Part shown: piece after piece, positions 6,734 through 13,192 of the stretch
How the letters are laid out: the number at the start of each line of letters is the position of its first letter
How positions within the stretch are numbered: position 1 is the first letter of the stretch
NCBI GenBank assembly: GCA_964580995.1
Contig: CAZOMV010000131.1
Coordinates: 1-13,192, forward strand
DNA: 13,192 bases
Reading direction: 5' to 3'
From: JAKJEP01 sp964580995
GTDB lineage: Bacteria > Planctomycetota > Phycisphaerae > Sedimentisphaerales > SM23-30
Program-made: the position numbers and the translations under genes
The notes under the pieces: generated by a model
Databases searched by the model: none
What the model was told of the DNA's origin: nothing
The model's input: the letters and a program-made list of their open reading frames with translations, nothing else

Positions 6734-8794
6734 ATGACAAACGGAGACGATAAAAAAACAGACCAAAATCAGGATAATCAGCGAAATCGCTTCCCTGGGT
6801 CGCCCGGCGGGCAGGGACCGGCCAAATATCCGCGTAACATCACCAGTTGGATCGTATTCCTGATGATCTCAGCCATGCTCTTCGTGATGTTTATGAACTC
6901 CTGGCAGCACTCCGAGCAAATCAGTTATACCGAATTCGAGCAGCGAATCAAAAACGGCGAAGTGAAAAAGGTCGTCATCTCGGACACCCTGCTGCTGGGC
7001 ACCATGAAAGAAGAGGCCATGAAGGGGAAAGACCCCAAAAGTCTCGACAAATTTGAGGTAATCCTGCCCAGCCTGGACAAACCCCAGGATTTATACCAAC
7101 TGCTCAGTAAAAATGGCGTCCCCTATGAATTTGACAAACCCAACCTTTTTATCAATGTGCTGGTTTCCCTGCTGCCCTGGTTTCTGCTCATTGCCATTAT
7201 GTATTTCCTGGTCTTCCGCCAGTTCCGCGGCGCCGGCGGGGCCGGCATGTTGGGCAACTTCGGGCGCAGCCGCCATCGCGTCAGTTCCAAAGATCAGGCC
7301 AAAGTAACCTTTGAACATGTCGCGGGCATTGACGAAGCCAAAGACGAAGTCAAAGAAATTATCCTGTTCCTGCGCAACCCCAAAAAATTTCAGCGGTGCG
7401 GCGGCCGGATCCCGCGCGGCGTCCTCCTGGTCGGCGAGCCGGGCTGCGGCAAAACCCTCCTGGCCAAAGCCATTGCCGGGGAAGCCGATGTCCCCTTCTT
7501 CAGCATCTCCGGCTCCGATTTTGTCGAGATGTTTGTCGGCGTCGGTGCTTCACGCGTGCGCGACCTCTTCAAGCAGGCCAAGGACAATTCCCCCTGTATT
7601 ATCTTCCTGGATGAAATCGATGCGGTCGGCCGCAAACGCGGCGCCGGCATCGCCGGCGGCGGCCACGATGAACGCGAACAGACCCTCAACGCCATTCTGG
7701 TCGAAATGGACGGCTTCAGCACCAACGATCAGGTCATCGTCATTGCCGCTACCAACCGCGCCGATATCCTCGACCACGCCCTCACCCGCCCCGGACGCTT
7801 CGACCGCCAGATCTACGTTCCCCTACCCGATATCAAAGGCCGGATGGAAATCCTCAAAGTCCACGCCAAAAAAGTCAAGCTGGGCCCCAACATCGATCTG
7901 CACCGTTTGGCCCGCGGCACCTCCATGTTCAGCGGCGCCGACCTGGAAGCCATCATCAATGAAGCGGCTCTGGCCGCTACCATGGAAAACAAGGATTTCG
8001 TGGAAATGGTCGATCTGGAGGAGGCTCGCGATAAAGTCCGCTGGGGCCGCGCCCGCCGCAGCCGCGTCGTCGATGAGAAGGATAAAGCCTCCACGGCTTA
8101 CCACGAATCCGGCCACGCCCTGGTTCAATCCCTCACCAAGCATACCGACCCCGTCCACAAAGTCAGCATTATCCCCCGCGGCAACACAGGCGGCGCCACG
8201 TTTTCGCTCCCGGAAAAAGACCGCCTCACCTACAGCCGAAATTACTGTCTGGCCTACATCCGCATCTGCTTCGGAGGCCGGGTGGCAGAGGAAATCTTCT
8301 GCGGGGACATCTCCAGCGGCGCTCAATCCGACATCAGCCAGGCAACGGAATTGGCCCGCACGATGGTCATGGAGTGGGGCATGAGCGACAATCTCGGCTT
8401 CCGCCGCTATACCCCCATGGAAGAAGGCGAGTCCATCTTCGGCGCTGTCTATGGCAAACCCTACTCCGATAAAACCGCCGAACTCATCGATACCGAAATC
8501 AAAAATATCATGGATTGCGCCTATGTCGAAGTAAAGGAATTGCTCGATAAAAATCGCGATAAGGTGGAAAATCTGAAAGACGCCCTGCTGAAATATGAAA
8601 CCCTCGACGGCGAAGAAGTAAAACTCATCATCGCCGGCGGCAAACTGGACAAACCGACTGTCGGAGAACTGCTCGAAGTGGAAAAGAAAAACCAGGCAGC
8701 CCAGGCCGCAGCCCTGAAAAAGAAACAGCCCGACTCACTGGCGGAAAACCCTCCCGATCTCTTCCCGAAACCGGATCCGGGGTTTACCAGCTAA
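6734..8794 (+). CDS. ftsH: ATP-dependent zinc metalloprotease FtsH
   Basis: Membrane-anchored AAA+ protease that degrades misfolded membrane and some soluble proteins. Order: a polar N-terminal tail rich in Gln/Asn/Gly (1-34), membrane segment 1 (about 38-55), periplasmic domain (56-136), membrane segment 2 (138-161), AAA domain and M41 peptidase. Walker A is GEPGCGKT (234-241), Walker B IIFLDE (289-294), pore loop FVGVG (267-271), arginine-finger region TRPGRFDR (351-358), zinc site HESGH (457-461) with Asp533 in SSGAQSDI as third ligand. All catalytic residues are present. Its 686 residues slightly exceed E. coli FtsH, owing to N- and C-terminal tails. Walker A is unusual in having Glu where Pro is normal. 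GAGAG at 6725-6729 serves the ATG at 6734. It lies 70 bp after the LptE-like gene. Confidence 0.98.
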   Translation: MTNGDDKKTDQNQDNQRNRFPGSPGGQGPAKYPRNITSWIVFLMISAMLFVMFMNSWQHSEQISYTEFEQRIKNGEVKKVVISDTLLLGTMKEEAMKGKDPKSLDKFEVILPSLDKPQDLYQLLSKNGVPYEFDKPNLFINVLVSLLPWFLLIAIMYFLVFRQFRGAGGAGMLGNFGRSRHRVSSKDQAKVTFEHVAGIDEAKDEVKEIILFLRNPKKFQRCGGRIPRGVLLVGEPGCGKTLLAKAIAGEADVPFFSISGSDFVEMFVGVGASRVRDLFKQAKDNSPCIIFLDEIDAVGRKRGAGIAGGGHDEREQTLNAILVEMDGFSTNDQVIVIAATNRADILDHALTRPGRFDRQIYVPLPDIKGRMEILKVHAKKVKLGPNIDLHRLARGTSMFSGADLEAIINEAALAATMENKDFVEMVDLEEARDKVRWGRARRSRVVDEKDKASTAYHESGHALVQSLTKHTDPVHKVSIIPRGNTGGATFSLPEKDRLTYSRNYCLAYIRICFGGRVAEEIFCGDISSGAQSDISQATELARTMVMEWGMSDNLGFRRYTPMEEGESIFGAVYGKPYSDKTAELIDTEIKNIMDCAYVEVKELLDKNRDKVENLKDALLKYETLDGEEVKLIIAGGKLDKPTVGELLEVEKKNQAAQAAALKKKQPDSLAENPPDLFPKPDPGFTS

Positions 8795-8799
8795 ACGGA

Positions 8800-8864
8800 A
8801 TTGGTAAAATGAAATTTTTGCAAAATAAAGTGAGTTAAAAGCGTAGGAAAACAAATATACCAAT
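8800..8864. promoter_or_regulatory. paired half-sites around the GntR promoter region
   Basis: ATTGGTA (8800-8806) and its exact complement TACCAAT (8858-8864) are separated by 51 bp; the second overlaps the start codon of the GntR gene. These halves equal the two arms of ATTGGTATACCAAT, the UxuR/ExuR-type operator as I remember it. The regulator encoded here has the same GntR-FCD architecture. A loop or two weak half-sites could be autoregulatory, but a chance match is quite possible. Confidence 0.3.
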
Positions 8865-9642
8865 GGAAACAATCCAGGAAAATCAACACCCCGACAGAAA
8901 TGCTTCGCATTCCGTTAAAGAAATGCTCTCTGGACTGCACGACCTGGACTCCACCCGAAAAGCCGAACGGATTGTTCCCATCCTCATCAAATACATTCAT
9001 GAATCCGGATTGGACCCCGGTGACAAGTTACCTTCGGAAAAACAGCTCTGTGAAGATATCGGTGTCGGACGGCGGGCCTTGCGAGAATCCCTAATCTGCC
9101 TGCAATCCGTCGGCCTGATCCAATCCCAGCATGGCACCGGCTGGTTCCTCAATCGCTTTGACCCCGCCAGCAGCCTGCGCTTCCTCTCGCCCCTGCTCCA
9201 GAATTTCAGCAATGCCGATATCCTGCAGGTCATGCAGACCCGGCTGGCCATCGAACCCATGATCGCCCAACTGGCCACCCAAAACGTCTCCCCCAATGGG
9301 TTAAAAGAACTTTCTCAATCCGTTCAGGACTTACAGAATACCGCTGACCAGCCGGTTTTAAACATTGAAGATTTTCGCATCCATGACCGTACTTTTCACA
9401 ATATTTTAGCCCTGGAATGCGGCAATATCGTCCTGTCCATGATCAGTTCCATTCTGACCGGTTTGTTTTACTCGGCCATATGGAGCTTACCCCAGGAAAA
9501 TATCCCCATCATCATCGAACAGCACCGCGCCATCTTGAACGCCATCCAAGAAGGAAATAGCCAACTCGCCCTGACTACTACCGCCAACCATTTGCAAGAA
9601 GCTATAAATTCTATCACCAGACACCCCCAGCGGAATTTCTAA
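8863..9642 (+). CDS. GntR-family regulator, FadR/FCD subfamily
   Basis: Sugar- or acid-responsive transcription factor of 259 residues. The winged helix-turn-helix (about 34-97) has the GntR signature PGDKLPSEKQLCEDIGVGRRALRE and the wing GLIQSQHGTGWFL. The C-terminal FCD domain (about 115-250) has the metal-binding positions D175 and H179 (HDRTFHNIL), H221 (EQHRAI) and H243 (ANHLQEA), so it is probably metal-containing and ligand-binding. ATG at 8863 has AGGAAA at 8845-8850, 12 nt away. It is followed in the same direction, after 119 bp, by an MFS sugar porter, which suggests it controls uptake of a sugar or sugar acid. The effector is not readable from sequence. Confidence 0.92.
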   Translation: METIQENQHPDRNASHSVKEMLSGLHDLDSTRKAERIVPILIKYIHESGLDPGDKLPSEKQLCEDIGVGRRALRESLICLQSVGLIQSQHGTGWFLNRFDPASSLRFLSPLLQNFSNADILQVMQTRLAIEPMIAQLATQNVSPNGLKELSQSVQDLQNTADQPVLNIEDFRIHDRTFHNILALECGNIVLSMISSILTGLFYSAIWSLPQENIPIIIEQHRAILNAIQEGNSQLALTTTANHLQEAINSITRHPQRNF

Positions 9643-9690
9643 TCCTTTCTCCATCTCCCGATAAAAATCTCCTCCAAAAGCAAAAATAAC

Positions 9691-9705
9691 TTGCCATAAT
9701 GCCAA
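9691..9705. promoter_or_regulatory. imperfect palindrome upstream of the sugar porter
   Basis: TTGCCATAATGCCAA is symmetric at six of seven base pairs around a central A. It sits 57 bp before the porter start codon and contains CATAAT, a possible -10 element. That placement suits a repressor site. Which regulator would bind is unknown; it does not match the half-sites seen upstream of the GntR gene. Confidence 0.35.
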
Positions 9706-9761
9706 CCATCGGGGAAAATCCCGGTTTCTTGATCGAAAATGCTTAGCGAAAGGAGCCGTTT

Positions 9762-11141
9762 ATGGTTTTGAACGATCAGCCAGCCGTTTTCCAGCAAAAG
9801 GGCGCCTTATACGCCTTTCAAATCGCCTTTGTGGCCGCCGTAGGTGGGTTTCTGTTCGGCTACGACCTGGCCTTGATTTCCGGTGCCAATCTATACATTC
9901 GTGACCAGTTTGAACTTTCCCCCTTCCTGTTTGGTCTGGTCACCGCCAGCGCCACTCTGGGCTGCATCTTCGGCCCATTTCTGGGCGCCTGGCTCTCGGA
10001 TGGAATCGGACGCAAAAAAACCTTGATTATCGCCTCCATCCTGCTGGCAATCGGAGCCATAGCGACCGCCATTGCCCCGGATGTATATACCATTATTGTT
10101 TTCCGAATCATTGGCGGTCTGGGAGTCGGACTGTGTTCCATCGCTTCGCCCATGTACATCACCGAGGTGGCGCCGCCCCAAAAACGGGGTAAGCTGGGCG
10201 TTATCTATCAATTGCTGATCGTCATCGGCAGCATCATGGCGGCGGCGGCGGCCTATTTTCTCGCCAAGTATCTGCCCGCCACCACCTGCTGGAGATGGAT
10301 GTTCTTCTCCCAGATGGCAGCCGTGCTCCCCTTCATCGTATTGCTGTTCTTCCTGCCGGAAAGCCCCCGCTGGCTGGCCGAAAAGGACCGGTACCAGGAG
10401 GCGATGGAAGTCATTACCTTTGTGCAGGGGCCGCAGCGTGCGGAAATCGAAATCAAGGAAATCAAAGATTCTCTTTCTCAGGAAGAGGGTACCTTTGCCG
10501 AACTTTTCAAGCCGGGAATTCGAATGGCTCTGCTGATCGGATCCCTTTTGGCGATCTTCAACAACTGGTCCGGCTGGAGCGGTGCCGGCGGTTATCTCGT
10601 GTACCTGTTGGAAAAATCCGGCCTCCCCAGCCGCACCGGGGCTATCCTTCAACTTCTAATCGCCTACGGCGTCATGGGTGTTTTCACCATGACCTCCTGT
10701 TTCCTGGTGGATCGGTTCGGCAGAAAACCCCTGTGGAACATCAGTTCCGCCCTTATGGCCGTTTTCATGCTGATCGTCGGCCTGGTCTTCCACTATAACA
10801 TCACCGGCCCCATTGTACTGATCGTTGTTTGCCTCTTTGCCATCCCGCATGCTCTGGCTCTGGGACCGCTACCCTGGCTGATGATGTCCGAATTATTCCC
10901 CACCCGCATTCGGGCCAAAGCCGTAGCCATCACCACCACCGTGATCTGGGTTGCCGGATTTACCGGCGCCCTGGTCCTGCCGGTCATTGCCGAATATTCC
11001 GAAAAACTCATCGGCTCCATCGGCGGCCTCTTCTGGCTTTATACGATCATTTGTATTTTCGCACTCATCTTCGGCATCAAACTGCTACCCGAAACCAAAG
11101 GCAAAACCCTCGAACAGATCGCCGAACAATGGAGAAAATAA
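9762..11141 (+). CDS. MFS sugar porter (XylE/AraE-type)
   Basis: Inner-membrane proton-coupled sugar transporter of 459 residues with twelve predicted membrane segments. Sugar-porter signatures are present in order: GFLFGYDLALISGA (29-42), the loop LSDGIGRKK (78-86), RIIGGLGVGLCSIASPMYITEVAP (115-138), the central PESPRWLAEK (199-208), DRFGRKPL (317-324) and the C-terminal PETKGKTLEQI. The helix-7 segment that reads QQ..G.N....YY in XylE reads NNWSGWSGAGGY here (267-278), so two sugar-contacting Gln and one Asn are replaced and the substrate cannot be inferred from relatives. AAGGAG (9750-9755) lies 6 nt before the ATG. The GntR/FCD regulator gene precedes it. No catabolic enzyme is nearby to reveal the sugar. 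Confidence 0.93.
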   Translation: MVLNDQPAVFQQKGALYAFQIAFVAAVGGFLFGYDLALISGANLYIRDQFELSPFLFGLVTASATLGCIFGPFLGAWLSDGIGRKKTLIIASILLAIGAIATAIAPDVYTIIVFRIIGGLGVGLCSIASPMYITEVAPPQKRGKLGVIYQLLIVIGSIMAAAAAYFLAKYLPATTCWRWMFFSQMAAVLPFIVLLFFLPESPRWLAEKDRYQEAMEVITFVQGPQRAEIEIKEIKDSLSQEEGTFAELFKPGIRMALLIGSLLAIFNNWSGWSGAGGYLVYLLEKSGLPSRTGAILQLLIAYGVMGVFTMTSCFLVDRFGRKPLWNISSALMAVFMLIVGLVFHYNITGPIVLIVVCLFAIPHALALGPLPWLMMSELFPTRIRAKAVAITTTVIWVAGFTGALVLPVIAEYSEKLIGSIGGLFWLYTIICIFALIFGIKLLPETKGKTLEQIAEQWRK

Positions 11142-11176
11142 AAGGAATCGGCTCGCAGAATTGCGACCGCTAAATC

Positions 11177-11269
11177 TGATGGAAGCGCCAAAAGTCAATA
11201 TTAACTTCCAAAAACGGCTCTGGCTCCCCAATAACAAGGGGACGACGAGCTTTTGACGCTGGCGTCAAA
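11177..11269. repeat. 93-bp dispersed repeat, copy B
   Basis: Ungapped match to 4269-4361, with the same terminal palindrome TTTGACGCTGGCGTCAAA (11252-11269). The inner palindrome is imperfect here (GTCAATATTAAC, 11194-11205). The copy fills most of the 123-bp convergent gap between the porter and the M16 gene and supplies the M16 stop codon (TGA, complement of 11265-11267) inside its palindrome. Confidence 0.85.
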
Positions 11270-12491
11270 TTTTCTCGCACGGCCCGAAACCCAGAACCGT
11301 CATCCGGTCCAGCGGATACTCCGCCAGCAGTTTCCGGATATCCTCCCGGCTGATCGCCTGCACCGTCGCCAGATCCTCCGCCTGGCTGCGGTATTCCTGC
11401 CGGTAGATCCAGTTGAATCCCAGCGGCACCAGCCGGCCCATCGGCAATTCCCCGTTTAACGTCAGCGCCGCGGCAATCTTGTTCTTGCTGGCCTCCAGTT
11501 CCGCCTCCGTCACACCCTCCGCCTGCACCTTCCGAAAACATTCCTGCACAATCCCCGTCACCTGCTCCGCCTTCGCCGGATCGCACGATATATAGGTAAA
11601 GTACGCACCCGTACCGTCCATCGAGTCACAATCCATATCCGCCGAATCCGCCAGCGCTGTATCGATCAGCGCCCAGTACAGCCGCGACCCGGAATCATCC
11701 CCAATAATATTCGCCAGCACACTGGCCGCAAATCGCATCGGATCCTGACTCGACGGAGCCGCATTCATCAGGCAGATATGCTCCCGGACAATCTTCTCCT
11801 GCGGTACGATCTCCCGCTGGCCGCTCCCGCGATTATCCCCCAGCCCCCGACGCGGCGAAAACGCCTTCCACCCCCCGCACAACTGCCGGGCCTGCTCCAC
11901 AAACGCCTCCCACTCCACCTTCCCCGAACAGGCCAGCACCATATTGTCCGGCGAATACCGCTGGTTGAAATAAGCCCGCATCTGCCCGCTGCTCATCCCC
12001 ATGATGCTTTCCACCGTCCCCAGCACACTGTTACCGCAGCCATGCTCCCCAAAATGCAGCTTGCGGCACCGGTCCATCACCTCAAAATGCGGCATATCCT
12101 TGTACATCGCAATCTCTTCGCAGATCACCCCCTTCTCCGTATTGAAATCATCATCCCGCAGCGCCGGCCGCATCAACTCCGCCCACAACGCCAGGATCCG
12201 CTGCTGATATTCCGGCAGCACCGCCGCATAATATACCGTATTCTCCTCCGACGTAAAGGCATTATACTTCGCCCCCATCTGATCGAATTCCAGATTCACT
12301 TCCAGCGCCGAATGCCGGTCCGTACCCTTGAACATCATGTGTTCCAGAAAATGACTGACCCCGGATACCGCCGCCGTCTCGTCCCGCGCCCCGCTCCGCA
12401 CAAAAAAACCCATCGCCATCGACCGGGCACTCGCCCGGATCTCCCCCAGAATCGTCAATCCGTTTTCCAGTTGTGTCTGCCTGAATTCCAA
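11265..12491 (-). CDS. M16-family zinc metallopeptidase, HxxEH subunit
   Basis: Zinc metallopeptidase of family M16 (mitochondrial processing peptidase/PqqL-like), 408 residues. The inverted zinc motif is HFLEH (47-51), inside VSHFLEHMMFKGT, with the distal ligand in GVICEEIAMYKD (Glu125 or 126). The C-terminal half lacks the R/Y substrate pair: where REKRGLCY is expected after SRL, the sequence reads IDTALADS. The TTG at 12489-12491 is chosen because AAGGAG (12498-12503) lies exactly 6 nt upstream; an upstream in-frame TTG at 12516-12518 has no such site. The gene begins 27 bp after the stop of another M16 gene on the same strand, suggesting one operon and a heterodimer. No signal peptide is evident. 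Its stop codon lies inside repeat copy B. Confidence 0.92.
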   Translation of the reverse strand: MEFRQTQLENGLTILGEIRASARSMAMGFFVRSGARDETAAVSGVSHFLEHMMFKGTDRHSALEVNLEFDQMGAKYNAFTSEENTVYYAAVLPEYQQRILALWAELMRPALRDDDFNTEKGVICEEIAMYKDMPHFEVMDRCRKLHFGEHGCGNSVLGTVESIMGMSSGQMRAYFNQRYSPDNMVLACSGKVEWEAFVEQARQLCGGWKAFSPRRGLGDNRGSGQREIVPQEKIVREHICLMNAAPSSQDPMRFAASVLANIIGDDSGSRLYWALIDTALADSADMDCDSMDGTGAYFTYISCDPAKAEQVTGIVQECFRKVQAEGVTEAELEASKNKIAAALTLNGELPMGRLVPLGFNWIYRQEYRSQAEDLATVQAISREDIRKLLAEYPLDRMTVLGFGPCEKI

Positions 12492-12518
12492 CGCGGACTC
12501 CTTTTTGCAAAACTTCAA

Positions 12519-13109
12519 TTACAAATTTACTTTCAACTCTTTCGGCCCGATGGTCGCCGCCGCAAAATCTTTCGGCGGATACTGCCGCACATGCTCCAAC
12601 ACCTCCTCCACCGTCAGCGACTGGATCGCCTGATCGATCTCATCCAGGCTGCGCACCCGCCCAAGCTGATAAAAGTCCCGCGCACAGGCCATCGCCCGCG
12701 CCCCGCTCGATTCCCCCTGCATAATCAGCGACGCCCGCAACCCCACCTTCGCCCGGTCCAATTCATCCTGCGTAATCCCCTCCCCCAGCTTCCGCAATTC
12801 CCCCACCATCACGTCCAGCCCCTCCTGCGCCCGCTCCGGCGTACTCCCCAGATAACACTGCACCATCCCATATCCCCCCGTCACCTGATGGCTGGCCGAC
12901 ACCGAATAACACAGCCCCCGCTTCTCCCGCACTTCCGTGAACAGCCGGCTGCCCATCCCCCCCGACAGCACATTCGCCGCCGCCAGCGCCTTGTAATAAT
13001 CCGGATGCTGATAATTGACCAACGAATAAATCAGCCCGCTATCCACCTGCGCCCCCTGGTTGTTTTCGTGACAATATCGGGTTTCACATACACCCCCGCG
13101 CCCCCCCCG
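12519..13109 (-). CDS. M16-family peptidase, C-terminal half, R/Y subunit (partial)
   Basis: The C-terminal domain of a second M16 protein, cut off at the window edge. The readable frame contains HENNQGAQVDSGLIYS, then LSGGMGSRLFTEVREKRGLCYSV, where R and Y are spaced seven residues apart as in the family's substrate-binding pair, and TQDELDRAKVGLRASLIMQGES. A GTG at 13044-13046 could be read as a start, but the protein continues sensibly upstream to about 13079, so the true N-terminus lies beyond the window. The frame meets a TGA at 13110-13112 in a C-rich stretch that is probably unreliable sequence. Whether the missing N-terminal half has HxxEH cannot be seen. It is followed 27 bp later by the HxxEH M16 gene, likely co-transcribed. 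Confidence 0.85.
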   Translation of the reverse strand, partial: RGGRGGVCETRYCHENNQGAQVDSGLIYSLVNYQHPDYYKALAAANVLSGGMGSRLFTEVREKRGLCYSVSASHQVTGGYGMVQCYLGSTPERAQEGLDVMVGELRKLGEGITQDELDRAKVGLRASLIMQGESSGARAMACARDFYQLGRVRSLDEIDQAIQSLTVEEVLEHVRQYPPKDFAAATIGPKELKVNL

Positions 13110-13192
13110 TCACCCGCCCCCCCCTCCACCTCCCGCAAACCCCTTCCCCCGCCCCCTACATCCCCTTCCCACACCCCCTCCCGCCCGCCCCC
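13087..13192. other. C-rich window end, probably unreliable sequence
   Basis: This stretch is overwhelmingly C on the plus strand with repeated runs of five to eight C. It interrupts an otherwise clean M16 reading frame with a stop at 13110-13112 and encodes nothing like an M16 protein. It most likely reflects poor base calling or assembly at a contig end rather than real low-complexity DNA. Confidence 0.65.

Noticed and set aside
7311..8384. 357-aa plus-strand ORF inside ftsH in another frame
   Set aside because: Ala/Pro/Ser-rich shadow of the ftsH codons; the ftsH frame has every family motif.
11153..11166. Hairpin TCGCA-GAAT-TGCGA as a terminator of the porter gene
   Set aside because: Only a 5-bp stem and no T tract follows; not a convincing rho-independent terminator.
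11265..13046. One frameshifted M16 gene rather than two
   Set aside because: The upstream ORF is a C-terminal half and the downstream ORF begins with its own Shine-Dalgarno site and a complete HxxEH domain, so they are two genes in tandem.
1..13192. CRISPR array, tRNA, rRNA, transposase or toxin-antitoxin pair
   Set aside because: No regularly spaced repeats, no cloverleaf or conserved rRNA stretches, and no protein with such motifs was seen on reading both strands.

Overview
The window reads as a piece of a Gram-negative bacterial chromosome, probably a contig end from an environmental genome. Protein style and gene set (a planctomycete-type FtsH, a BamD-like TPR protein next to an LptE-like lipoprotein, HD-GYP, beta-CASP nuclease, sugar porter) suggest Planctomycetota, perhaps Phycisphaerae. 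That placement is inference, because no rRNA or other marker is present. Genes are moderately GC-rich and several promoters look like sigma-70 sites. No tRNA, rRNA, CRISPR array, IS element or prophage gene was seen.

Layout. 1-480: AT-rich segment with one small orphan ORF (minus). 483-3287: two minus-strand genes, a metallo-beta-lactamase/beta-CASP RNase-like protein and, upstream of it, an HD-GYP protein. 3288-3605: AT-rich divergent control region with candidate promoters both ways and a palindrome at the predicted TetR start site. 3606-4271: TetR-family (CecR-like) regulator. 4269-4361: first copy of a 93-bp repeat. 4480-4959: protein with an almost perfect 5-residue glycine periodicity. 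5100-8794: envelope block of a BamD-like protein, an LptE-like lipoprotein and FtsH. 8863-11141: GntR/FCD regulator followed by an MFS sugar porter. 11177-11269: second copy of the 93-bp repeat. 11265-13109: two minus-strand M16 peptidase genes, the upstream one cut by the window edge. The last ~110 bases are almost pure C and look like an unreliable contig end.

How the genes fit together. BamD-like, LptE-like and FtsH products all concern envelope assembly and quality control. The GntR/FCD regulator and sugar porter form a plausible regulator-transporter pair with candidate operators. The two M16 genes carry complementary motifs (HxxEH in one, the R/Y pair in the other), as expected of a heterodimeric M16 peptidase. 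Most of the window is ordinary core metabolism and housekeeping. The least explained items are the 93-bp repeat placed at gene ends, the pentapeptide-period protein, and the AT-rich orphan at the left edge. I did not find a convincing new multi-gene system.
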